Source of the DNA: Bacillota bacterium
GTDB lineage: Bacteria; Bacillota; Clostridia; Clostridiales; Clostridiaceae
NCBI GenBank assembly: GCA_023435985.1
Contig: JAEZKY010000118.1
Span: 1 to 9,659, forward strand
Direction: 5' to 3'
DNA length: 9,659 nt
Below the pieces are notes generated by a model. It ran no database searches, was not told where the DNA came from, and saw only the letters and a list, made by a program, of their open reading frames with translations. Positions 1 through 4,749 of the stretch are shown here, piece by piece. The stretch's first letter is position 1. Each line of letters begins with the position of its first letter. The translations under genes and the position numbers were made by a program.

Positions 1-219
1 GAATTATATCCATCAATCGCTAAGAAGTACAATACAACTGCTTCTAGAGTAGAGAGGGCTATAAGAGATGCAATAGAAGTAGCATGGGGCAGAGGCCAAA
101 TAGAGGCTATTAACAGATTATTTGGATATACAATTCATAATGATAAAGGCAAGCCAACAAATAGCGAATTTATAGCAATCATAGCTGATAAATTAAGACT
201 TAAGAATAAAGTGTCATAA
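1..219 (+). CDS. spo0A: Spo0A, C-terminal DNA-binding end (5' partial)
   Basis: The window opens inside this gene; 72 codons remain before TAA at 217-219. The translation contains the hallmark Spo0A effector-domain segment, with NTTASRVERAIRDAIEVAWG (recognition-helix region) followed by RLFGYTI and KPTNSEFIAIIADKLRLKNK. These are nearly invariant in Spo0A of bacilli and clostridia. Spo0A is the response regulator that, once phosphorylated on its missing N-terminal receiver domain, binds 0A boxes and commits the cell to sporulation; in solventogenic clostridia it also controls solvent genes. Only the trans-activation/DNA-binding end is visible, so nothing can be said about the receiver domain. 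A stem-loop at 342-390 probably ends the transcript. I see no TGTCGAA-type 0A box in the window. Confidence 0.95.
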   Translation, partial: ELYPSIAKKYNTTASRVERAIRDAIEVAWGRGQIEAINRLFGYTIHNDKGKPTNSEFIAIIADKLRLKNKVS

Positions 220-341
220 TCAGTCTTGAAGAAAGATGAAGAGCTAAGTTAAACGTTGTGGAAAATGTTTTTTAATTATATTTCAATAGCAACTAATAGT
301 TTTCCATAGCAATTAATACTCTAAATTTATGTGAAACTAAT

Positions 342-390
342 ACCTTTTATTAGTTGGATGTAAAAATCTAATTAATAAAAGGTTATTTTT
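342..390 (+). terminator. Intrinsic terminator of spo0A
   Basis: A perfect 10-bp core (CCTTTTATTA at 343-352 with TAATAAAAGG at 373-382) is extended inward by G-U and A-U pairs and followed by ATTTTT at 385-390. It lies 120 nt after the spo0A stop with no gene between, so it most likely terminates spo0A. Confidence 0.7.
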
Positions 391-469
391 ATGCAGGAAA
401 TGAAGAAAAATAAATATATAAAGTTTATATTTATTTAATTAGTATGGAATTGAAATGGATTTTAATAAT

Positions 470-500
470 AAAAACCAGCTTATTGGGGTAATAAGCTGGT
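470..500 (-). terminator. Minus-strand stem-loop terminator with CCCC loop
   Basis: ACCAGCTTATT (474-484) and AATAAGCTGGT (490-500) form a perfect 11-bp stem with a 5-nt loop. On the minus strand the loop reads ACCCC and the stem is followed by a short T-run (473-470, then ATT). The plus strand has no T-run after it, so termination would be leftward. No minus-strand protein gene lies to its right, so it either ends a small RNA or is a relic. A second perfect hairpin, ATATTTC/GAAATAT at 509-528, lies just upstream of it on the minus strand. Confidence 0.5.
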
Positions 501-565
501 ACATATAAATATTTCTAATAGGAAATATAAATGAAAAAAGTTTATCATATAAATAATAATAAAAT
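470..565 (-). ncRNA. Possible second small RNA (weak)
   Basis: The leftward unit ends at the 474-500 terminator and contains the 509-528 hairpin. A rough minus-strand promoter lies to its right: TATAAC-like -10 at 572-577 and TTAACA-like -35 at 593-598, with a short 15-nt spacer. The layout (hairpin, then a terminator hairpin with a CCCC loop) resembles the better supported small RNA at 908-990. The start near 565 is a guess and the promoter is poor, so this is only a candidate. Confidence 0.25.
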
Positions 566-676
566 ATAATTGTTATAAGAACATAAAGAATATGTTAAAA
601 TTTCAAATAATATTTAAATACAGATTTAAAATGCTAATGCATATTTTATTCTGTTTTGCACACAATAAATATGAAA

Positions 677-684
677 GAGGTGAT
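677..684 (+). promoter_or_regulatory. Strong ribosome binding site for the 15-codon ORF
   Basis: GAGGTGAT is a perfect 8-nt match to the anti-Shine-Dalgarno complement AGGAGGTGATC. Its AGG core is 8 nt before the ATG at 689. This decides the start over the in-frame ATG at 671, which has no site of its own. Confidence 0.55.
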
Positions 685-688
685 TCTC

Positions 689-736
689 ATGGATAATGAT
701 TTTAATAATAATATTCTAGGATTACTCCGAAAATAA
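689..736 (+). CDS. Hypothetical 15-residue peptide
   Basis: This ATG...TAA reading frame of 16 codons encodes MDNDFNNNILGLLRK. The peptide has an acidic/Asn-rich start, a small hydrophobic patch (ILGLL) and a basic end. I recognise no family. The case for translation rests on the near-ideal ribosome binding site just upstream and on a strong stem-loop terminator beginning 37 nt after the stop, which together give it the shape of a complete small transcription unit. I see no convincing promoter. It could be a small protein, a leader peptide whose downstream gene has been lost, or chance. It has no signal peptide and is too short to span a membrane. Confidence 0.4.
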   Translation: MDNDFNNNILGLLRK

Positions 737-773
737 TTTTAAAGTCCCATAAGCACACTTATCTTTCTGAAAA

Positions 774-811
774 AATAAAGCTAGGGTTTAACTAATCCCT
801 AGCTTTATTAG
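774..811. terminator. Bidirectional stem-loop terminator
   Basis: A 13-bp perfect stem (774-786 with 797-809, core TAAAGCTAGGG/CCCTAGCTTTA) closes a 10-nt loop. Downstream on the plus strand the 3' arm is itself T-rich. On the minus strand the stem runs into TTATTTTTTC. On the plus strand it would end the small-ORF transcript at 689-736. Confidence 0.65.
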
Positions 812-907
812 CTTGTATCTGTGTAATGATTTTATTCAAAATACTTTTTATTTCATAGTTACATAGTATGCTTGATTAAATCCAATTTAAATAATAAATA
901 ATTACAT

Positions 908-945
908 AAAAAATGAATGACTTACTTAGGGGAATAAGTCATTCA
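908..945 (-). terminator. Terminator of the candidate small RNA
   Basis: A perfect 11-bp stem pairs 914-924 with 935-945 (GAATGACTTA/TAAGTCATTC core) and closes a 10-nt loop, UUCCCCUAAG on the minus strand. It is followed on that strand by six Ts (913-908). It has the textbook form and points leftward. Confidence 0.75.
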
Positions 946-990
946 AAAAAAGTAAGTTAATAAGGGGTAAATAATATTTAACTACTTTCC
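908..990 (-). ncRNA. Candidate small RNA with two C-rich loops
   Basis: This minus-strand unit has a consensus promoter at 997-1026 and an intrinsic terminator at 908-945, giving an RNA of about 83 nt starting near 990 with GGAAAG. It folds into hairpin 1 (985-952: GTAGTTAA pairing with TTAACTTAC, one bulged U, 17-nt loop containing UUUACCCCUUA), then a U7 linker (951-945), then the terminator hairpin with loop UUCCCCUAAG. It has no ORF of note. C-rich hairpin loops are typical of Gram-positive small RNAs that pair with Shine-Dalgarno sequences, such as the UCCC-motif RNAs of staphylococci. The two loops are complementary to adjacent segments of the ribosome binding region of the PAS/GGDEF gene (6683-6691 and 6692-6702), the proposed target. 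It is transcribed divergently from uraA. I match it to no named RNA family. Confidence 0.6.
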
Positions 991-996
991 ACTTAT

Positions 997-1026
997 ATTA
1001 TACCTTCAATATTCCAATGATGTCAA
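997..1026 (-). promoter_or_regulatory. Consensus sigma-A promoter of the candidate small RNA
   Basis: On the minus strand, TTGACA (1026-1021) is followed by an 18-nt spacer and TATAAT (1002-997). Both hexamers match the consensus completely. It is the best -35/-10 pair seen in the window, yet no protein gene lies downstream of it on that strand. Transcription would start near 990. Confidence 0.75.
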
Positions 1027-1113
1027 TATTAAGAGAAATTATAACCACAAAATTTTAGTAAAATTACATGATATTGAGCTATAAGGATATTAATTGATAT
1101 TTTAATAATGTTA

Positions 1114-1143
1114 TTGACAAAGTCTATATATTTATGTTACCTT
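1114..1143 (+). promoter_or_regulatory. Likely uraA promoter
   Basis: TTGACA (1114-1119) is followed after 18 nt by an extended -10 (TG at 1135-1136, TACCTT at 1138-1143). An alternative -10, TATACT at 1152-1157, has no good -35. Both would put the start of transcription close to the PyrR-type hairpin at 1164. A 6-bp dyad, TACCTT/AAGGTA (1138-1153), overlaps the -10 and could be an operator. GATATT occurs three times (1070, 1086, 1096) just upstream of the -35. Confidence 0.5.
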
Positions 1144-1163
1144 GTGTAAGGTATACTTTTAAT

Positions 1164-1181
1164 TTAGTTCAGAGAAACTAA
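1164..1181 (+). promoter_or_regulatory. PyrR-binding-loop-like hairpin at the uraA ribosome binding site
   Basis: TTAGTT (1164-1169) and AACTAA (1176-1181) form a perfect stem closing the hexaloop CAGAGA. The known PyrR RNA site in Firmicutes (consensus ARUCCNGNGAGGYU) also presents a CNGNGA loop. Here 9 of the 12 specified positions match, and the three that differ all keep or improve base pairing (C-G to U-A, U-G to U-A). The stem ends 1 nt before the AAGGGAG Shine-Dalgarno (1183-1189). A protein bound here would therefore block ribosome access instead of switching an attenuator. No attenuator terminator lies between promoter and gene. Confidence 0.55.
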
Positions 1182-1195
1182 GAAGGGAGAAAAAA

Positions 1196-2491
1196 ATGAC
1201 AAATAATGAATTATTAGAAAATCAAAATGAATTTATAGGTCTTACAGAAAAAATTTCTTTGAAGAGGTCAATACCATTAAGCTTTCAACATATGTTTGCA
1301 ATGTTTGGCTCATCGGTTTTAGTGCCGCTTATCTTTAAAATTGACCCAACAACTGTTTTGTTTTTTAACGGTATAGGGACATTACTATATGCATTTCTTA
1401 CTAAAAAGAAAATTCCAGCTTATTTAGGATCGAGTTTCGCATTTATATCACCAGTATTACTTTTATATAGCCAAGGTTATAATTTTGAAACTATACAAGG
1501 TGGCTTTGTAGCAGTAGGTGTACTTTTCTCAATTATAGCATTAATTATTGGATATGCAGGAATAGGGTGGATTGATAAATTATTTCCTCCAGCAGCAATG
1601 GGTGCAATAATAACTATAATAGGTTTAAGTTTAGCAAATACTGCCGCTGATATGGCAGGCTTTCCAGTAGGAGGGAGCAATACTCAGACGTTAAACGTTC
1701 CTTGGGTAATAGTATCTATGATAACTTTAGTTACAGTAGTTTTATGTAATGTTTTATTGAGAGGTTTTTTAAAGATTATACCTATATTGATAGGGGTGGT
1801 AGTTGGTTATATTTCAGCTCTATTTATGGGACTAGTTGATTTTAGTACAGTAAGTAATGCAAATTTTATTTTACTACCTAACATAAAAATTGCTCATTTT
1901 GATATGAATGCTATTCTAACAATATTGCCAGCGACATTTGTAGTAATAGCGGAACATGTTGGACACTTGAAAGTTACTGGAAGCATTGTAGGAAAAGATT
2001 TAACTAAAGATCCAGGTCTTCATAGATCTTTGCTTGGAGATGGATTATCTACTATTATTTCAGGAATGTTCGGCTCAGTACCTACAACAACTTATGGTGA
2101 AAATATTGGAGTTTTAGCATTAACCAAAGTATATAGTGTATATGTAGTCTGTGGAGCAGGATTAATTTCAATAATTCTAGGGTTTTCAGGCAAGATGTCA
2201 GCACTTATTAGTACAATTCCAACACCTGTTATAGGGGGAATTAGTCTATTATTATTTGGAACAATTGCTACGTCTGGGCTTAGAACTTTTATTGAAGAAA
2301 AAGTTGATTTTTCTAAATCTAGAAATTTAATACTTACATCTATAATTTTTATTGTTGGATTAAGCGGAATAAAATTAACTTTAGGAAGTACAGAAATAAC
2401 TGGAATGGGATTAGCTACTTTAGTGGCTATGGTATTAAGTATATGCTTTATGATTTTCGATAAATTAGGAATAATGAATGAATCAGAGTAA
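1196..2491 (+). CDS. uraA: Uracil permease (NCS2/UraA family)
   Basis: This is a 431-residue polytopic membrane protein, close to the usual length of UraA (E. coli 429), with the family's many hydrophobic segments (14 helices in the known fold). It carries long UraA-type blocks: FQHMFAMFG (30-38), KKIPAYLGSSFAFISPV (71-87), LFPPAAMGA (129-137), IIPILIGVVVGY (194-205), LPATFVVIAEHVGHL (244-258), DPGLHRSLLGDGLS (272-285) and TTYGENIGV (298-306). Glu253, His257 and Glu302 correspond to the E. coli uracil/proton-binding residues Glu241, His245 and Glu290, so it should be a functional uracil:H+ symporter in the cytoplasmic membrane. ATG 1196 follows AAGGGAG at 1183-1189. It is a single-gene unit with its own promoter, a PyrR-type hairpin in the leader and a terminator downstream. 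Xanthine or guanine transport is less likely given the UraA-specific blocks. Confidence 0.95.
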   Translation: MTNNELLENQNEFIGLTEKISLKRSIPLSFQHMFAMFGSSVLVPLIFKIDPTTVLFFNGIGTLLYAFLTKKKIPAYLGSSFAFISPVLLLYSQGYNFETIQGGFVAVGVLFSIIALIIGYAGIGWIDKLFPPAAMGAIITIIGLSLANTAADMAGFPVGGSNTQTLNVPWVIVSMITLVTVVLCNVLLRGFLKIIPILIGVVVGYISALFMGLVDFSTVSNANFILLPNIKIAHFDMNAILTILPATFVVIAEHVGHLKVTGSIVGKDLTKDPGLHRSLLGDGLSTIISGMFGSVPTTTYGENIGVLALTKVYSVYVVCGAGLISIILGFSGKMSALISTIPTPVIGGISLLLFGTIATSGLRTFIEEKVDFSKSRNLILTSIIFIVGLSGIKLTLGSTEITGMGLATLVAMVLSICFMIFDKLGIMNESE

Positions 2492-2573
2492 AATAAAAGT
2501 ATATTATCATAAGATAAAGTGCTTTGTAATTTAATAAAGCTAAATTATTATTTATTGAAAGTTTAATTTATTA

Positions 2574-2605
2574 GAGAATATGCAGGAAACTGTATATTCT
2601 TTTTC
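2574..2605 (+). terminator. Intrinsic terminator of uraA
   Basis: AGAATATGCA (2575-2584) pairs with TGTATATTCT (2591-2600) through ten pairs, one of them G-U, around the 6-nt loop GGAAAC. TTTTC follows directly. It begins 83 nt after the uraA stop. Confidence 0.75.
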
Positions 2606-2633
2606 TATTCTCCTAGGAAATCACGATAAAATC

Positions 2634-2692
2634 AAATCCGTGAATAACTTTTTAAAGTAGTAAAAACACACAATATGTGAAGCGGATTTTTT
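2634..2692 (+). terminator. Second, branched terminator-like structure
   Basis: AAATCCG (2634-2640) pairs with CGGATTT (2683-2689) directly before TTT. Between them lie two more stems side by side: TTTTTA/TAAAAA (2649-2654 with 2661-2666) and CACA/TGTG (2667-2670 with 2676-2679), making a three-way junction. A competing pairing, TCACG (2621-2625) with CGTGA (2639-2643), would disrupt the closing stem. It is most simply a backup terminator behind uraA. The remaining stretch to the SASP gene (2693-2829) shows no gene and no promoter I would defend. Confidence 0.4.
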
Positions 2693-2829
2693 ATAAAGAA
2701 ATATTGTCTAAAGTTAGGCTGTAATATATTTTAATGTCACTTTTGGTAATATTTTAATAGAGTATTTTAAAGAATGATGGTTAATATATTACTGCCAGGC
2801 AAAATTAAATTTAAGGGAGGAAGATAGAT

Positions 2830-3027
2830 ATGGCTTCAAATAATAACAGAACTTTAATTCCAGAAGCAAAGGCAGGTTTAAACAGATTAAAAACCGAAGT
2901 TGCTTCAGAAATAGGATTAGGAAACTATGAAAGCACAGACAAAGGAAACCTTTCTTCAAGACAAAATGGAAGCGTTGGAGGAGAAATGGTTAAACGAATG
3001 GTACAAAGCTACGAGCAAGGACTATAA
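2830..3027 (+). CDS. Alpha/beta-type small acid-soluble spore protein (SASP)
   Basis: This 65-residue protein has the usual SASP size. It binds and coats spore DNA, giving UV and heat resistance, and is degraded at germination for amino acids. Motifs in order: PEAKAGLNRLK (11-21), the germination-protease site TEVASEIGL (22-30, cleavage expected between Glu23 and Val24), then NGSVGGEMVKRMVQSYEQ (46-63), the second conserved DNA-contact block. ATG 2830 has AGGGAGG 10 nt upstream. It is surely made in the forespore, which in clostridia normally means sigma-G, but I could not pick out a convincing -35/-10 pair. It stands alone between the uraA terminators and a structured trailer. It is one of several ssp paralogues such genomes carry, so no specific symbol is given. 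Confidence 0.95.
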   Translation: MASNNNRTLIPEAKAGLNRLKTEVASEIGLGNYESTDKGNLSSRQNGSVGGEMVKRMVQSYEQGL

Positions 3028-3118
3028 ACCTAGGTTACTAAGCCTAATCTCAAAAATGCACTAGAAGCATTTAAAGATGCCAGGTATCTTTGAAATGACA
3101 TAATTTAGTAAGGTTTAT
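3024..3118 (+). other. Structured RNA trailer of the SASP gene (three-way junction)
   Basis: ATAAACC (3024-3030) plus TTACTAA (3035-3041) pair with the uninterrupted run TTAGTAAGGTTTAT (3105-3118), giving 14 bp with one 4-nt bulge (TAGG). Inside sit two perfect hairpins directly abutting: AAATGC/GCATTT (3054-3059 with 3067-3072) and AAAGAT/ATCTTT (3073-3078 with 3086-3091). The stem overlaps the SASP stop codon. Alternative pairings exist (ATCTCA 3047-3052 with TGAGAT 3118-3123). It matches no riboswitch core I know. It may protect the mRNA 3' end or act as a terminator without a U-run. Confidence 0.4.
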
Positions 3119-3190
3119 GAGATAAAATGCTGAAAAGTTATTTTAAAATTGAACATAGTTCATTCTCATGAATTTCAACCCTTTTATAAA

Positions 3191-3255
3191 AATGCCCTGT
3201 AAAGTCGATTAAATTTATGCTGATAAGCTAAATAGACTATACAGGGTATTTTATA
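3191..3255. terminator. Long bidirectional hairpin, likely terminator
   Basis: A 60-nt imperfect hairpin: AATGCCCTGTA (3191-3201) pairs with TACAGGGTATT (3240-3250) with one G-U. After one mismatch AGTC (3203-3206) pairs with GACT (3235-3238), and further A-T pairs follow inward. TTTTA follows on the plus strand. The minus strand has TTTTTATAAAA after the stem. It probably ends SASP transcription and shields the next gene. Between 3119 and 3190 I see only a small GAAC/GTTC hairpin and no ORF with a ribosome binding site. Confidence 0.6.
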
Positions 3256-3344
3256 TGCAGAAATAATGCCAAAACAGTCTATAAGTGCCTAAAGTATATA
3301 GTGAAATTATAAATAATTAACTTTTTAAGTTAATTTTGAATATA

Positions 3345-3378
3345 TTGAACAATTTAAACGAAAACTATTTATAAATAG
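3345..3378 (+). promoter_or_regulatory. Possible promoter and palindromic operator of the thioester-protein gene
   Basis: TTGAAC (3345-3350) could be a -35. The -10 is either TTTATA (3368-3373, 17-nt spacer) or TATAAA (3370-3375, 19-nt spacer). The perfect 14-bp palindrome CTATTTATAAATAG (3365-3378) overlaps the -10, as an operator would. An AT-only perfect hairpin, AATTAACTT/AAGTTAATT (3315-3335), lies just upstream. In DNA this AT-rich, palindromes are cheap, so this is tentative. Confidence 0.35.
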
Positions 3379-3400
3379 ATATGTAGGAGGAAATGATACA

Positions 3401-4003
3401 ATGAAAAGATTTATAAAAATTTTGAGTTATTTAATAAGTGTAACTATACTCATGGAAATTATAATTGGAGCTGATGTCCAAGAATCTTTTAAAGTAATTA
3501 CAGATAAAACTCCATTATATACAGTTCAATATGATGGATATGATCTTACTGCAGGGAGGATTAAGATAGAAGGAAGCAATAATGTAGTATATTGCTTAGA
3601 GATAAACAAAAACTATCCATCAGGTCAAACTTTTACCATACCAGAAATTCTTAGTGAAAATATTAATAATATAGTTGCAGCTGGATATCCTAATAGATCT
3701 GCAGCTGAATTAAATTTAGATAATGAAAATGAAGCATATTTTGCAACGCAAATTGCAATATGGAGTGGGATGGAAGGCTATGATGTTAGTAAAATGAAAG
3801 GAGCTAATCCTAAAATATTAGAAGCAATAAAGAATATATATCTTGACGGCATGAATGGAAAATATGCAAATAAAATAAGAACTAAAGCTTATAAAACAAA
3901 CGATGAGTCTATTCAAGAAATAATTATTGTACACTATGATGATCTAATATCAGAACAAAACGCAGAATCAATACAAAAAGAATATCCACCTCAGGAAGGA
4001 TAA
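3401..4003 (+). CDS. Secreted thioester-domain (Cys-Gln) protein
   Basis: This 200-residue protein has an N-terminal signal sequence or anchor: basic MKRFIK, then a hydrophobic run to about residue 24, with possible cleavage after IIIGA. It then has the signature of a Gram-positive thioester domain (TED, PF08341): YCLE at 64-67 supplies Cys65, and TQIAIW at 116-121 supplies Gln117. In the family these join in an internal Cys-Gln thioester that can bond covalently to host or surface amines. INNIVAAGYPN (88-98) is also typical. Family members are usually the tip of long adhesins with Cna-B repeats and an LPXTG anchor. Here the protein ends about 80 residues after the Gln, in a hydrophilic tail (EYPPQEG), with no repeats, sortase motif or terminal helix. 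I see no frameshifted continuation downstream. ATG 3401 follows AGGAGG. It is a single gene; its ligand is unknown. Confidence 0.8.
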   Translation: MKRFIKILSYLISVTILMEIIIGADVQESFKVITDKTPLYTVQYDGYDLTAGRIKIEGSNNVVYCLEINKNYPSGQTFTIPEILSENINNIVAAGYPNRSAAELNLDNENEAYFATQIAIWSGMEGYDVSKMKGANPKILEAIKNIYLDGMNGKYANKIRTKAYKTNDESIQEIIIVHYDDLISEQNAESIQKEYPPQEG

Positions 4004-4261
4004 TACATGATTTTAAAATAATTATGGCCTCTAATTCTTAATAAAAAAAGAAATCATAATTAGTAATAAATTAAGAGTAATAAGTAGTGATATTGGGAAT
4101 AAATGAATTTCATATAATTAACTTTTATTTAATCTTTTTATTTCTATCTATTACTTTTAATTTATGAAAATTTTTCAATACTATTTGTTATCTGTGCTGA
4201 AAGATTATTGTAAATCAAAATATTTAGAGTGGCTTACAGGGATAAATGATACTTACTTAGT
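4004..4261. other. AT-rich spacer without a recognisable gene
   Basis: No ORF here has a ribosome binding site. Just after the thioester-protein stop, ATGATTT (4007-4013) can pair with AAATCAT (4051-4057), enclosing a small AATTA/TAATT hairpin (4020-4036). This may end that transcript, though there is no T-run after it. The rest is AT-rich filler leading to the toxin promoter. Confidence 0.4.
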
Positions 4262-4290
4262 TTGACACACATGAATTAAAATGGTACGCT
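4262..4290 (+). promoter_or_regulatory. Likely promoter of the toxin-antitoxin operon
   Basis: A perfect TTGACA (4262-4267) is followed by a 17-nt spacer and TACGCT (4285-4290), whose weak -10 is helped by an upstream TG (4282-4283, extended -10). The toxin gene starts 46 nt further on. No clear inverted repeat for antitoxin binding was found. Confidence 0.5.
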
Positions 4291-4336
4291 TTTTTTATAT
4301 TGCAGAGTAAATTTTTCTCGTAGGGAGTGAAAAAAA

Positions 4337-4738
4337 GTGTTATTGAAGGAGTATAGTGTAGAGCAGATAAAGAGTCTAGTTGAAATTATAAAAGATTGCG
4401 CTAGAGAAAATAGATTTGTAATTTCTTTAGAAGAATGCAAAATAGAAAACATTCAATTTATTGAAGAATATAATATAAATGCAAATAAAAGAATAAATAT
4501 TTTGTTCTATTTAGATTATAAGGATTTCTGCTATGGCCTTCAAAACATGAAAGATGGAGTTGAGCAAAATAACTTATACGTGTTTTGTACTCAAAAGCAA
4601 TTATATAACATTGATAATAAAAGTGAACTAGTAGATATTTATCTTAAATTCAATATAATATACAATAATAATAAAAATTATTATATATTAGTTTCTTTAC
4701 ATAAAAGAAATAAGCCAATTACATATCTTTTTAAATAG
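4337..4738 (+). CDS. MqsR-like toxin of a type II toxin-antitoxin module
   Basis: This 133-residue soluble protein starts at GTG 4337, 9 nt after AGGGAG. The order of blocks resembles MqsR-family mRNA interferases (RelE-like fold): an N-terminal helix region (SVEQIKSLVEIIKD, 7-20), LDYKDFCYGLQN (59-70, like the L-x-x-x-DFYKSM segment of MqsR), LYVF (80-83), DIYLKFNI (100-107, like IYVKLTV) and a final strand ILVSLHKR (117-124, like LIVSFKEK). MqsR cleaves mRNA, mainly at GCU-type sites. Whether this one does is not shown. The call depends partly on the next gene, whose N-terminus is MqsA-like, and on the toxin-first gene order typical of mqsRA. The stop lies 11 nt before the first possible antitoxin start, so the two genes are surely co-transcribed. 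At sequence level the similarity is modest. Confidence 0.7.
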   Translation: MLLKEYSVEQIKSLVEIIKDCARENRFVISLEECKIENIQFIEEYNINANKRINILFYLDYKDFCYGLQNMKDGVEQNNLYVFCTQKQLYNIDNKSELVDIYLKFNIIYNNNKNYYILVSLHKRNKPITYLFK

Positions 4739-4749
4739 GCAACTTTGAT

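Noticed and set aside
260..316. GGAAAA/TTTTCC inverted repeat and near-repeat of ATAGCAAYTAATA after spo0A
   Set aside because: The arms are short with a 34-nt loop and the direct repeat has only two imperfect copies. It is consistent with chance in AT-rich DNA.
671..736. Longer form (21 codons) of the small ORF, starting at ATG 671
   Set aside because: It has no ribosome site before 671, while the 8-nt perfect site at 677-684 serves ATG 689.
1477..1680. Minus-strand 67-codon frame
   Set aside because: It lies opposite the well-conserved uraA membrane segments, with no ribosome site and no family resemblance.
2580..2660. 26-codon plus-strand ORF in the uraA trailer
   Set aside because: It has no Shine-Dalgarno, and its start lies inside the uraA terminator stem.
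2762..2830. Sigma-G promoter before the SASP gene
   Set aside because: A forespore promoter is expected, and GTATT (2762) or GAATG (2772) could be a -35, but neither has a CATNNTA-like -10 at the right distance. I did not call it.
3922..4060. Frameshifted continuation of the thioester protein (lost Cna-B/LPXTG part)
   Set aside because: No frame downstream of the stop carries repeats, LPXTG or a terminal hydrophobic helix. The gene appears naturally short.
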